Assembly: GCA_019671135.1 (NCBI GenBank)
Contig: JAHRHY010000007.1
Coordinates: 2,356,001-2,420,000 of the forward strand
Direction of reading: 5' to 3'
Origin: Linnemannia hyalina
Taxonomy: Eukaryota > Mortierellomycota > Mortierellomycetes > Mortierellales > Mortierellaceae
Length of the DNA: 64,000 bases
Part shown: positions 45,301 to 57,163 of the stretch, piece by piece
How the letters are laid out: each line of letters starts with the position of its first letter
Numbering within the stretch: the stretch's first letter is position 1
The notes under the pieces: model-generated
The model's input: the letters and a program-made list of their open reading frames with translations, nothing else
Database searches by the model: none
What the model was told of the DNA's origin: nothing
Position numbers and translations under genes: made by a program

Positions 45301-48300
45301 GAAGCGGGGACACCAACAGCATTATGCTCTGGATCTTGAGACGGCCAAGAAGGTTCCATAGGTAATTCATTCGATTGAGGCTCGACGGTGTCAAAAAATG
45401 TTCCTCCTTGGGTGCTGGAGGTTCCGAGCAAGTCAAAGGGAGATCCTCCTTGGATTTTGGAGGTTTCGGGTAGATCAAAGGGTGATCTTCCATGGATGTC
45501 AGAGGTTCCGAGAAGGTCGAGAGGAGACTCTCCTTCGGTATTTGGGGTTCCGAGCAAGTCGAAAGGGGCTTGTCCTTGAGTATGCGAGGTTCCAAGCAAA
45601 TCAAAAGTTGATATCTCTTGAGCATAGGATGTTCCGAGAAAGTCAAAAGAAGTGGGCCCTTGCTTGCCAAAAGAAAAGGGCTGTGACGCTTTGTGTAGTT
45701 GGTTCGAAGCGGACTCCAGGTGATCCTCCGACTTGTGGTTGTCAACGGTAAATGGCTGGAGTTCTTGATTTAACTGCTCCGACAGCGATTGTTTACGATT
45801 CTCAGACTCTGGATTGTCAAAGGCATACGACTGAGGGGTCATGTCGAAAAGATCCGAGACCGACTGTTGGCGGCCCTCTGGTTTGAGAGCGTCCACGGCG
45901 AACGTCTGACGCACCATATCAAAAAGGTCCGACACGGACTGTTGGCGATTCTTTGGGGTGCTCATGTCTAAAGCCTGCGACTGAGATGGCTGGCTGAAAA
46001 GATATGATATCGAGGGTTGGCGATCATCCGATCCATGATTGTCGAGACCAAATGGCTGAGACGCCTGGCTGAAAAGATCTGAGACGGACTCTTGGTGTCT
46101 ATGGAGCTCCTGGGTGACGAAAGAAGGCGCGTGGTGAGGTAGTTCCTGGACTGGGGCGGCAAATATATATTGATGGTGGGAATCTTTTGACTGGTGGTCG
46201 TGAGGACGCGATGGCTTGGCCTCCTCGGATATAGGAGTAGGCTGTTCATCTACTCCCTGGGCGTCGCTGGACCCTCGCGCCTGTGCGAGTTGATCGTGTT
46301 GAGCGTGCTGGTGGGGCGCCTGGTACTGCTCGCTGCCTAATGGCTGCTCGAACAAAGAGTCCACTTCGCGCGCGTTGTTCTGGAAAGTTAAAGGTAAAAT
46401 GTGAGATTTCGTACTTTGCACCCATTAGCCGAAACCCGTCAAGTAGGCAGCGCTTCCATGCATAGCCATAGAGTGGAAAACACTCACCGTTGTATGATCG
46501 TGCTCAGGACTGTGCTGCAGATATACTGGGGCTTGGGGCTTATCGTGCCTCAGGCTGGAAGGGGTGTCCCTGAACGACGGCGGTGGTCGTTGAGATTCTC
46601 GAAGCGACACTGGAGGGGCATGCGTGATGTCGACAGTGTCGGTATCATGTTGAGTCTCCTTGGGCTGGGCATTGCTCCCTACGCCAGCGCGATCTACAGT
46701 CGACCGTTCTAAGTTACTGAAAAAAGTATCATGAAGGGTGTCTGTCGATGTCTCCATTGTGGCGGTAGTCTCTGACGCGTCCTGCTTCTCGTTGTTGTTG
46801 AAGAAACTAGAGGCAAAGAAGTCCTGCTGCAAGGGTTGTCCAAAGAGATCCACCGCATTTCTAGTCACTGTAGCTGCTGCAGATTGGACTGGCGCATGAC
46901 TCGCCAGAGTAAGGCCCATATCCCGACTGGCTGTAAGTTCGACTGTACGATCAAATTCAGCTGAGGACACTGGGACAGACGAGATGATGGGTTGAAAGGC
47001 ATCATTGTTTGCTGTGGCGGTCGTGCTGGATGCTGTCCCTATATGAGCTGCAGAAGACCCTGGTTGAGAAAGACCACTAAAGAATGCAGTGGAGTCCATA
47101 GCAGAAGGCCCCGAAAAGAAGTGAGACGCGTCTGTGTCATCACTTCCACCAAACAAGGAAGACGAGTCCTGATGATGCAGTGCTTGAAAGACTTTGGTTT
47201 CCGTTGTATTCTGATCAACATCGAAACTGCCACGGTTGTTGTTGCTTAGTGCACTGACGACAGGATCGGTTGGCGAGAGTGGTGTCTCGTGGTGATTAGT
47301 TGGCGATGCGCGTTGAGGCGTAGCAGACGAAATGGCATTTGATTCGGCTGAAACATCCATCGATTGTGATGCTGCAGTTGGTGGGTCAAAAATGGGCGCT
47401 GGCTGACTTGACCGAGATTCCTGAGATCCTCTGAGTGAAAAGACGTCGGTGCTTCGAAACGGAGGAGATGGAATCCTGGTAATCGATTTATTCTCTGGCA
47501 ACGTTTTGTCCGAATGAGTTTCTTGGTGGTAGATCGTCGCCACCGCCACAGTCGCCGGAGAAGTGAACAACGAACCTACATCCTGTTGAGTAGTGATCGT
47601 CGCTGCTGCCGGAGAAGAGAACAGTGAATCTACATCCTTTTGCGTCGTAGCAGCCAATTTGTCAGGCTGACGATGAGTATCCACTGAACGACGCTGAATG
47701 GGTGTATATTTGATAGGTGCAGGGGGCTGCCGGAAGAAGTCCGTGGAAGATGGGCCGCTACCAAAGAGAACATCGGCCAAGGGGAGCCCGGCCTTCTCCG
47801 AGGCAGAGGTGGGTACAGCACCAAAGAGACTGGAAGTATCACTATTGTCGTCCGTTGACTTGGGAGAACCCAGCTGGGCGCTTAAGGTTCCTGTGTGGCC
47901 TTTGTTTATAAGATTCGGAACAGGTTGATGACCGCCTTCCTGTGTGGGTGCCGCACGTCCTGTGGGTGCCACTGGCGGTGGTGCAGGTCTTGGATGGATA
48001 ACTTCTGGTCGATGTTGAAGTGGGCTTTGTGGTTGGTTAAGCGTGGCTGGACGCGGCGAGAAGGCTTGATTGGGAGGAGGACGTTGAAAATGGGGGGGAC
48101 GTGGCTGCATCTGGGGCGAGTAGGGTCGAGGGTGCATTTGGGGCGACATAGGGCGCGGTCGCTGCTGATATGCCACTTGCGGAGAATGCTGATTGGCAGG
48201 CATGGGTTGCTGTGGATTTTGCTGGTGGTTAGGTCGGAGCTGGTCCTGGGGTCGAGGTGGTGGCGGTCGTGTAGGGTTTTGTGGAGGCATAATAGGTCGC

Positions 48301-48698
48301 GTTTGAGAAGGCGGATGTTGTTGGCTGTACTGATGACGCTGCGCGGGGAGATGTGGAAGATTCATGGGTGGCCGTGCAGGTCGGATAGGTCGAACGGGGC
48401 GGAACTGTTGTGTCTGGGCTGTTGCGGGATTGGGCGGAGGACGAACAAGGGGTCGCACAGGAGCATTGGATGGTCTGTTCACAGGCTGGGAGAGGAAGGA
48501 GCCACTGTCACCAAAGAGTGAGTCTGCAGTGGGGAGCTCATCTTGCGGGGGATGGTCGGGTAAGGACGCCGACACCTGGTCGTGGTCTGGAAGCTGGGTA
48601 AATGGAAAGAGAAACGATATTTATGGCGGGTGAGCATAGAGGTCGTTGTGACAGTTTGAGTGGTTGTTTGTTAGTCGCGATGGATGTATTACCAGCAT
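39392..48698 (-). CDS. Giant DLF/DLL-repeat and coiled-coil protein (golgin- or endocytic-scaffold-like)
   Basis: Five exons, 48693-48698, 46488-48593, 44126-46379, 42229-44020 and 39392-42086, give 2950 residues with closing phase. The first exon would hold only ATGCTG; without it the downstream frame has no nearby ATG. Residues 1 to about 700 are Pro/Gln/Ser-rich with repeated acidic-Leu-Phe motifs (ADSLFGDSG, DTSSLFGAV, VDSLFSSP, VDLFGQP). Residues about 800-900 repeat QSVSDLFDM-type units, and about 945-1032 repeat FDLLGTS-type units of 17-18 residues about seven times. From about 1805 to the C-terminus there is an almost unbroken coiled coil ending in QRELEFTRQDMRSLKALAK. Short DLL/DLF motifs can bind clathrin or adaptor complexes, so a trafficking scaffold or golgin is plausible; that is inference and no named family is recognised. 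Confidence 0.78.
45380..45655 (-). repeat. In-gene tandem repeat encoding FDLLGTS units
   Basis: About seven degenerate units of 51-54 bases inside exon 3 of the giant gene, encoding variants FDFLGTS, FDLLGTS, LDLLGTS and FDLPETS, each followed by a Gln/Gly-containing spacer. Confidence 0.85.
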
Positions 48699-48800
48699 GG
48701 CGTCTGATTGTATGACAGCTGCTTGAGAAGAAGTGTGATATTAGTGTAGGAGAGTAAGGAGAGGATGTATGGGAGGAGGGGGGGAGAGAGAAGGATGATT

Positions 48801-48862
48801 GAATGAATGGATTAATGAATGAATGAATGAATGAATGGATGGATGGATAGATGGATGAATAG
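48801..48862. repeat. ATGA/GGAT tetranucleotide repeat
   Basis: Imperfect GAATGAATG units grading into GGATGGAT units, about 60 bases. Confidence 0.9.
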
Positions 48863-49025
48863 GTGGTGGAGGAAGAGGATGATGGAAAGCGTGTTAGTGT
48901 CGTGGCACGTCACAAGGAGGCAAGGAGGAGGAAAGGAGGAAGACGAGGACGAATACCTTGCAGCCAGGGGATAGAGTCCCGGCAGCTCTGATTGGCTGAG
49001 TCTTTCCTCTGCGTCTCCCGTTAGA

Positions 49026-49056
<31 letters not shown>

Positions 49057-49377
49057 CCTTTTCCCAGCCCTGTTACATGTTACATGTTACATGTTCATGT
49101 ACGGGGTGGGTGTATGCATACTCTGCTCTTTGTCTCTTGTCTATGTTCGTTGTTGTGCTCACTACTTGGCTCCCTTGTCTCTCTCTCTCTCTCTCTCTCT
49201 CTCCGCTGCTCTCTCTCTCTCTGTCGGTCATTGTCTGTCCCTCTTTTGTTCCCTTCCCTCCCCTTCCTTTCCCCCCCTCTTCCTTCTTTGCTTGGCTCAA
49301 CCTTGTATCTTTCTTCTTTCTCTTCCTTTCTTCCTTCCCTTTTTCCTTTCTTCTTCTCTGCTCCTTTTTTTGTCTCT

Positions 49378-49422
49378 TTCTCTCTCTCTCTCACTCTCTC
49401 TCACTCTCTCTCTTACTCTCAC

Positions 49423-49488
<66 letters not shown>
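49378..49488. repeat. (CT)n microsatellite
   Basis: About 110 bases of CT with a few CA interruptions in the left half and pure CT on the right. Confidence 0.95.
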
Positions 49489-49491
<3 letters not shown>

Positions 49492-50170
49492 GGCAACGCA
49501 CTCCGCTCTCTCTCTCGCTATCACTACCATCCTCAACCCCTTCTTCCTAATCACGTACTCCCAACTCCCAACTAATAATACACTACCAACTCAAACTCAA
49601 ACTCATCAATCAACAACAACCCACAACGGCGATCGATCATCAAACACCTTACTTCCCTCTTTACTTGCACTCTTTTACACCCTGAACTGCCGAGAGTGTG
49701 CAAGAGAGTGAGAGACCGACAGACAGACAAAGAGACTTATTAAAAAAAAAACAATAGACAGAGAAGTGAGACCGAGCGCACTTAAAAGACCCTCGTCAAC
49801 CTCCTTCTCCCTTCTCTCCCGAGCCTGCCAGCCCTGTCCACCTGTAAGCTTTTATGTGTGTTTAATAAAGCACATTCACCCTCTTCATCGCTCCTCGCCA
49901 TACTCCCTCTCTCCCTCTCTCCCTCTCTCCCTCTCTTTCTCTTTCTCTCTCTCTCCATCACAAAAAAGAAAAAAAGTCAAAGTCGCTTTCTATCAAGGCT
50001 AACACTATCCCTTCTTTCAATGGATCGTATCTCATAGACACAACATTATTGCATCTCCCTGCTTGTCCGTGCTCTCCTGGCCTCTCCTGCATACATAACT
50101 CCACCTCCCTGACTGTCTCAGCGCAACTACTACTTCTACTACTTCCACAAGTGCTGCAAGATAAACAACA

Positions 50171-53100
50171 ATGTTTGCCCTCAACAATAACAACAACAGC
50201 GGCAGCAATACCACCACCACCACAGCCAACAACCCCACCACGGTGACCGTCGGACCAACCCATATCGGTGCTTCTCCACAGCTCGTCCAGAATACCCATC
50301 CGGGAACAGGAGGCGCATTCGCAATCGCAGACAGTAACTTGCCAGGATTGAGACCCGCAGCCATGCATGTCAGACCACCCGGCGCAATCATGGCCATCGG
50401 GAATATAAACGGACAGTCTCCAGCCTTTCCACAACAACACCTCCAGCCGTATCAGCTACAATCGCTACAGCTCCATCAATTGCAACAGCAGCAGCTCCAA
50501 CAGCTTCAACTCCAACAGAGACAAGCACAGGCCCAGCAAGCACAGCAACAACCAGCCCAACAAGCACAGTTGCCTACCCAAGTTATGCATCCTCAGACGT
50601 TGCCCGCTACCACACAGAGTTTCGCTTACCAGGTGCCATCTCAGACAATGCCCATGTACCAGCCAGGACACCTCAACTCTATCCAGCTGCAGCAACAAAG
50701 GCAACAACTGCTCCAAGCCCAGCAGCAACAGCTTCAGCAACAGCATCAACATCCGCAGCTGACTCAGCAAGTTCAACAGCAGCAATTTGCACAGCAGCAA
50801 CAGCAGCAACAACAGTTGCAACAACAAATTCAGCAGCAGCAGCTACAACAGAAGCAACAGCAACAGCAGCAACAGCAGCAGCAACAGCAGCAACAACAAC
50901 AGCAGCAAAAGTTGCAGCAGCAAAAGCAGCAAGAACAGCAACAGGAGCAGCAGCAACAACAGGCACAACTACAGCACCTTCAACAGCAGCAGCAGCAACA
51001 GCAACAGCAGCAACAACAGCAGCAACAACTCCAGCAGCAAGGACAGCAACAACAGCCACAACAACAACAGCAAGGGCAGCAACAAGGTCAACAGGACCAA
51101 CAAGTCCTACAGCAACAACAAGGTCTGCAGCAACAGCAGCAGCTGCATCAACAGCAACAGCAACTTCACCATCAGCAAATACAACAGCAAATCCAGCAGC
51201 AAATGCAGGTTCAACAACAGCAACAGCAACAGCAGCATCAACAACAACAGCAACAACAACAACAACAGCAACAGCAGCAGCAGCAGCAGCAGCAGCAACA
51301 GCAACAACATCCACATCCACATCAACAGCAGCAGCAACAACAGCATCAAGCTCAGCAAGCACAACAACAGCAGGTGCAACAAGTCCAGCAGCATCAACAA
51401 CAACAAATTCAACAGCAGCAACATCAACAGATCCAACAACAGCAACAAGTCCAACAGCAGCAGCAAGCCCAGCAGCAGCAACAAGTCCAGCAACAGCAAC
51501 AAGCGCAGCAGCAGCAACAACAACAACAAATTCAACAGCAGCAACATCAACAGGAACAACAGCAGCATCAGCAGCAGCAGCAGCAGGAGCAACAACATCA
51601 TCATCATCACCAACAGCAACTCCAACAGTTCCAGCAACTTCAGCAGCAACAGCACACCCAACAGTATCAGCGCCACCTTGCACAGCCTACAAGCTTGGCT
51701 AATTGGCCCAATGCCTTGATGGAACAACAGAGGTATTGCAATGGCGTTTGAGCTAACTATAGTTTGTTGGTGTTTTTGCATAAGGATATCGGCTAACATT
51801 TCCTTTCTCCGCCTTGATGTGATAGTACACTTAATCCGGACTTCCCACAGGATGGGCCTGATCCCAAAGCTATGCTACGTCTACTGGACTTTTGCCGATA
51901 TCTAGGACACGGTGAAGAGGTAACTAAGGAGCCACCATGTACTTACTTTTGAAGTAAATTGATGTTTGCAACGTGCAGCTAACGACTCTTTGTTTTCAAT
52001 ATCCAAATAGAATCAATCGATCCAGTCATGGCAGGCCTTTGTCAACAGATTTTATTCAAACGAGGGCAGACAGAAGTACACCCTTGTCAACCCTGTGAAC
52101 AACGACAGCAGGACGTTTGGTAATTAATTTTGTAACGGTTAATATTTAGTTTAATCTTTGCTACGCCTCCGTGTTCCCTCCAACAGATACTAACATTTTA
52201 TCATCATTTAGAGATCCCGGTGATATCTTTACCCAAACTGTATCACACCAACTATCAGTCAGGAGTCAAGGAAATGAAGTTGACTTTGGATGGCGCTATT
52301 GAGCAACCATCCAAGGCACCACTCATCGTGGAATGTGACAAAGTCTCCCTCCTATCGGACTACGCCAGCGGATCGAAGGTAGGTCCTTGTATGGCCATCT
52401 TTGTGCAATATCATTTTCGCAAAATGGTTATGCAGGCGACCACAAGAGCTAACAGAACCTGCTTGTGATGACTCTGGGATGAACTTAAATAGGTGATGTC
52501 GGTCGGCTCTGTCAGAGTTATGTTTGCGACAGACTACAAAATTGACCTGTTGGAAATCACCATCTCGGACTTTACGGAACTCATCCCGCGCCCCAAGGAT
52601 GACGCATCGGAGAGCCCTGTGATCGACCCAAAGACAGACTCGAAGAAGAAGAACGCGTCTAAAAAGGCTTCTGCCGCTGCCATAAAAGGCTCCAATTACA
52701 ATGTTCCCGAAAGTGTCGTGAATGAGTTTGGTGTAACTCACAAGACCATGCGGACGCTTGGAGTGAGTATATGTCTATTTAGCTGTGTTGTCGCGCTGAA
52801 CATAACGGGACAAGACTTGATGTGTTTTCCACGAAATTCACGTATTAACATCAGCTGAGCACGTATTGCAATTGTACTTGTAAATACTAGATCTCTGACA
52901 TAAAGTCCAAAATGCCAGAACTTCTGGGTACGACTACAGGTGCAAACAGACGTAGCCCAGGTATGCATGCGCTCCACTCGTCTGAAACGACCTTTGTTGC
53001 TGTCGCCCTCAATGGACCTTTGCTAACTGGTTGTCTATTCTCACAACCATAGATTCTTCACTGACATTTAACACTCAAGGACTACAGAATGGAGCACCGA

Positions 53101-54290
53101 AACATGACATGCCAGGACTTCCAATTGTTACGAGCACTATCTCTACTGGCCCTCCAGCCCAGGCGCCATTTGTGACGTTTGGAACGATGCCTCAAACAGA
53201 TGGATCGCATATTCTTGCCGGGCTCTCGTCGCCTGGGATCATGAAACGACGCTTTTCCACAAGCCTGGTGACCATTGCTGGAGGAGTAGTAGGACCAGGA
53301 ACCATGCAGTCGCCTCCTATGGAGACTGCTCAGCCAGGAGCCATTAGCGCAGCAGGAACTCCGACATTGGACTATGCTTCAGTAGGAGGTATGGCGACAC
53401 ATCTCAACAACGTCCAAGGCCCTGGAGGCGCACATGGAGGATTTGTCAACGCATCTGGTTCGTTTACGATACCTTCAGGCGTATCAATGGCACCTGTCGC
53501 CCCACCTTCAACTGCCGCACTTCCCGCACCTAACGCCACGAAATCCACAAAACGAGCCAAGAATGCGTCCGTGGCATCGACACCAACACTCTCCAACAAA
53601 GGAACTGCTGCCGGCAGCACAACCTCTTCTACCGCAACCACAACCACCGGCCGGAGTCGAAAGGGAACTGGACGAAAGGATTCGAGCGCAAAACGGAAAG
53701 GCAGCCTGGCAGGCGAGGCAGCCACAGTCGACGCCACCACAGGATCTCTTACACCAACCATACCGAACGCAGCTGAGACAGGAAGCCCTACCACAAGATC
53801 CACGGCCCAGTTCCGGAATCGACCCGCCAAGAATATCAGCTCTCCTGTCTCCATCCCATCGCCTATCTCTACGCCTATGATGTCCGTTGCTCTGAGCGAC
53901 ATTCAACAAATCAACAACGGCACCAATAACACCAACCTGAATCAATTACCAGGGGGGCTGCCTGTCGCTCATCTCAGAGGGATGTCCAACGGGTTTGAAG
54001 CCATGTCACCACCCTTTTATTCTGCACTGGCTCCCAATCAAACGATACTTATGTCAACGAATGGCGCCGGAAACCTGGAAATGGACACGACTTTCCAGAT
54101 CCCACGCACGACCATGGACGAGTCTGAGGAATGGACAGGCGCCTTGGATTTCATGACGGATCCAAAGGGTTTGGACATGGGCGAGTTCATCTTCGAACCA
54201 AGCTATGACAAAGAACCTGAGCTGACTGGCTCAAACTCCAACGTCCTCACCTCCACGGATACTCCCAGCGGGACCCAAATCTCATTGTAA
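50171..54290 (+). CDS. LIM-domain-binding transcriptional cofactor (LDB/PtaB/Adn1-like) with giant polyglutamine tract
   Basis: Seven exons, 50171-51732, 51826-51919, 52011-52119, 52212-52378, 52493-52762, 52891-52960 and 53053-54290, give 1169 residues with closing phase. Exon 1 encodes an Asn/Thr-rich start and then about 400 residues dominated by Gln (CAA/CAG) with His interruptions. The LIM-binding region spans about residues 530-745: MLRLLDFCRYLGHGEE, SIQSWQAFVNRFYS, YTLVNPVNNDSRTFEIPVIS and VGSVRVMFATDYKIDLLEI. The last exon is Ser/Thr/Pro-rich with a basic patch (SRKGTGRKDSSAKRKGS) that could be a nuclear signal. LDB-type proteins (animal LDB1, plant SEUSS, fungal PtaB/Adn1/Mfg1) bridge DNA-binding factors and in fungi control adhesion and development with Flo8/Som1-type partners; that role is inferred. 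Confidence 0.9.
50465..51700 (+). repeat. CAA/CAG trinucleotide-rich polyglutamine region
   Basis: About 1.2 kb, mostly mixed CAG and CAA codons with scattered CAT, GCA and CTN. The mixing of CAA with CAG interrupts pure repeats; the longest pure stretches are about 10 codons. Confidence 0.95.
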
Positions 54291-54973
54291 TTACCACAAA
54301 TAAAGCCATGTACCAAGTAATGTTTTGTTAGTCGTGAACAGAGGAGATTGTACGGACTTGGGAATGCAGCAAAAGAAAGAAGGCGTGACCTGCTCCTGTA
54401 GTGCCTCCTGCTTGCTTGTTTTGTTTGTGTGAATTTTTTTGAAGTTGTCTAGGTAATTGTGACTCTCCTCCCAATGGTATGGTCTTGTCATATGCCCAGC
54501 ATGGTCCGAACATAGACATCCTCTCCCTTGCCTCGAACGACCGACTCACCACTCAGCAACATGAACCACCGCCCTCCTATTTGGAATGGGAGTTGGATGG
54601 AACCATCACCTGCAGGATCGGTCCCTTCATAGGAGTCGAAGAGTCCCAGTCCACTGATATCTGAAATGCATCTGATACGAATGCCCCCTTCTATTGCCCC
54701 AGGGCAGACTCGGAATGTGTGTGTGCCCTCTTTTTTTGTGCCTTAGCCACCTAACACTACGTCAAGTCCTCCACGTCCTTGACATACACGCACACTCGGT
54801 CAGTAACCAGGTGTGAGGTTAGGCAAGCACGGTGAGGATGGCAGGAAGTGGATCTGAACACACCCTCATATGAAAATCTTTGCCTATGTAACTGGGGTCA
54901 TTGACTCTGCTCAAGCTAGTGAATCATATCTAGAATCCTCCAGAACCTTCACATTCCCGACTCATATATAAAT
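54291..54973. other. Downstream region of the LDB-like gene
   Basis: No gene supported. The right part may already belong to the flanking repeat DNA; no clear LTR ends could be defined. Confidence 0.5.
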
Positions 54974-55342
54974 TCATAGTCTATACCATAGGAAGTTCAG
55001 TAGTTCATAACTCACGCTTTTATTAAACACAAACTCTCCCGCAAAGCACAGTCCAGTTCGGTCCAACCCCGTTATAGACTTGATCTTTTCCTGGATAGGC
55101 GTCTTTGGTTGCAGCAACCGGGCCTGGATGGTGTTTAGGATCTGGATCAGCGGTAGTAGTGTCATCTCAGTCTTGCCATGCTGGACCGCGCCTCCTTCTC
55201 CAGGGTTGTCCCGCCGGGACAAAGCATCGGCAGCGGCATTCTGGGAGCCAGGGCGGTAATGGATGGTAAAGTTGTAGTCAGACAAAGTTTCAGAAGTTAC
55301 AGGATCATAATATGCACTAACATTGTGCCTCTGTACTGTCAC
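54974..55342 (-). pseudogene. Ty3/gypsy RNase H fragment
   Basis: The minus-strand frame contains DYNFTIHYRPGSQNAAADALSRRDN, the RNase H end of Ty3/gypsy polyproteins. Only about 120 residues remain, with no integrase or reverse transcriptase adjacent. The homology seems to break off at about 55290 on the upstream side, where gag-bearing + strand DNA soon begins. Confidence 0.8.
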
Positions 55343-55678
55343 TCCTCACTCTTCATTCCTTACCCTCATGGACATGTAGACGCACATAAATACCCTCTCT
55401 GTCTGCACAATAAACACTATCCGTTTCTAGCTTTTCCTACTGTCCCTACTACTATCTTGTCCTTCCTCTCGTCTTTGTCTTTCTCTGCTCCCTGTTCATA
55501 CGCTCTTGCTCTGCTCCTATTACATAGCAGCAAAGATGGCCTCGTTCTTACCCCTCTGACCCACCTCTGTTTCCATGCACTTGTTTCCTCTCTTCCTGCT
55601 CCTTCTTTTCTTAATTTTCCTTTCCTCTCTTTTTTATTTTTCTTTTTTCTTTTTCCTTTTTCCTTCATACTATTTTCT

Positions 55679-56213
55679 ATGTCGGCACTCGATTCTCTTC
55701 TCGACGGCATTGACCCCTCACGTCAAGACGCCATTCGCAACCTTTTCAATACGCTCGCCGTCACTGCACCTCATGACCGCACCCTCTGAACGGGAACTGG
55801 AAGCCGACCGTCGCCACCTCGCCCGCACATTGGCTCAAGTCCTCAAGCCCCAGAGGCCTCCCCTACTCTGGTGAGATTGATGCGGATGCATGCATCAATT
55901 CCATTGACAGTCAGAAAGAATATTTTACGGTCGTCAAGCTCGGTCTCGCTGAATGGGCTCAGTATACGGCCCTGAATCTGGTCAGCGACACCAAGCCCTG
56001 GTGGCGCTCATCCGGATTGTCCATTCATACCCCCTGGGATACCTTTGAAACCGACTTCCTCAACTTTCACACTCCTCCCAGCGCCATTGCTGCCGCCCGT
56101 GAAGCACTCGCCTTTTACACGCACGATTTTCGCCTCCTAATCCGCCATGTCCCCACCCTTGACAAGGGTACCGCTCTGCACTTGTTTGAAAGAAGGCCTT
56201 GAGCCTAACACCA
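55679..56213 (+). pseudogene. Ty3/gypsy gag fragment, frameshifted
   Basis: Begins MSALDSLLDGIDPSRQDAIR and stops at 55789; homology continues in a second frame (SERELEADRRHLARTLAQVL) and a third (DSQKEYFTVVKLGLAEWAQY, KPWWRSSG, TPWDTFETDFLNFHTPP). The YFTVV...W..Y....WWRS...W..F..F pattern is the retrotransposon gag signature. At least two frameshifts and an internal stop make it non-functional; a C/T-rich stretch of about 300 bases before it may be a remnant of its LTR or leader. Confidence 0.8.
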
Positions 56214-56602
56214 GCAAAGAGGTCAAGCTGAAACAGCCCGTCACCTCGGAAATTGCTATCACCCAAGTGACCCCGATTCACCCCATCTTGTAGTACAGCA
56301 ACAACCTCACAACACAAGTCAACTAGTTGTGATGCAGGCGAGTATGGTGTAGTACAGCAAGACAGGGCTGTACCCTTTCCTGCGAATGAAGGGAACCGTT
56401 CAAAGAGCCCCATGGTGTTGGGGCATCTGCTTTTGGGGTCGGAAGAAAGGAATGTTGATGAAGATAGTCGTTTGTTGGAAGCAGAAACTCGAGCCTTGGC
56501 CATTTCCTATTGCCATTTATGTGGATAGCAGTCCTTTAGGGCTAGAAAGTCACAATTCATTTGACGTTTCTTTTTTAATATTTGATAACCTTCCTTCCTC
56601 GC

Positions 56603-56636
<34 letters not shown>

Positions 56637-56811
56637 GCTGACATCCCCAAGGCCCCCAAGGTTTTTAAATTCCCATACTTTCTGATCTGTTGTTGAAGTA
56701 CACGCGCTGCTATACTGAAACTAATCATCTCTCCATCCGTTCCTCCCTGATTATGTTTTATCCTAGCACCAGTCCCTTTTCAGGTGCGCTTAACAATCCT
56801 TTCACACAGAT
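56214..56811. other. Repeat-region spacer with CT microsatellite
   Basis: No gene seen. A CT run of about 25 bases lies at about 56608-56632. Confidence 0.55.
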
Positions 56812-57163
56812 GCAGAAACATCCTGTCGTTAGCGGTTTGCTTCTTTAGCTCTAACAGACTTAACGAGTCCTTTCGGACTTCTGGTTTGCCGACCGGGAAG
56901 TGACCGCGACAGTGGTGGTCTTCTAAGGAGCTCTTCATGGCATATGCCGGGAAGGCGCCATTGGCTCCTTTGTTTGATATACGCATCTGGATTACGCAGA
57001 AACATCCTGTCGTTAGCGGTTTGCTTCTTTAGCTCTAGCAGACTTAACGAGTCCTTTCGGACTTCTGGTTTGCCGACCGGGAAGTGACCGCGACAGTGGT
57101 GGTCTTCTAAGGAGCTCTTCATGGCATATGCCGGGAAGGCGCCATTGGCTCCTTTGTTTGATA
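56812..57163. repeat. 184-bp-period tandem duplication
   Basis: Two nearly identical direct copies, 56812-56979 and 56996-57163, separated by 16 bases. Each contains the sequence around the ATG of the gene fragment that starts at 57121; only about one base differs (taacag versus tagcag). The high identity indicates a recent duplication. Confidence 0.93.

Larger units (their letters stand above)
48699..50170. other. Intergenic region rich in simple repeats
   Basis: About 1.5 kb between divergent genes. It holds an ATGA/GGAT tetranucleotide array, a poly-T run of about 28 at about 49029-49056, CT microsatellites at about 49177-49203 and 49378-49488, and further CT runs at about 49900-49955. 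The right half is the likely leader/promoter of the LDB-like gene. ORFs here only translate the repeats. Confidence 0.65.

Noticed and set aside
50679..51799. Ala/Val-rich and Leu-rich minus-strand ORFs and a Ser/Asn-rich + ORF over the polyglutamine region
   Set aside because: Other-frame translations of the CAA/CAG repeat.
56829..57122. 97-residue minus-strand ORF over the 184-bp repeat
   Set aside because: Its frame shifts between copies because 184 is not a multiple of three; the + strand reading has a start codon and splice donor.
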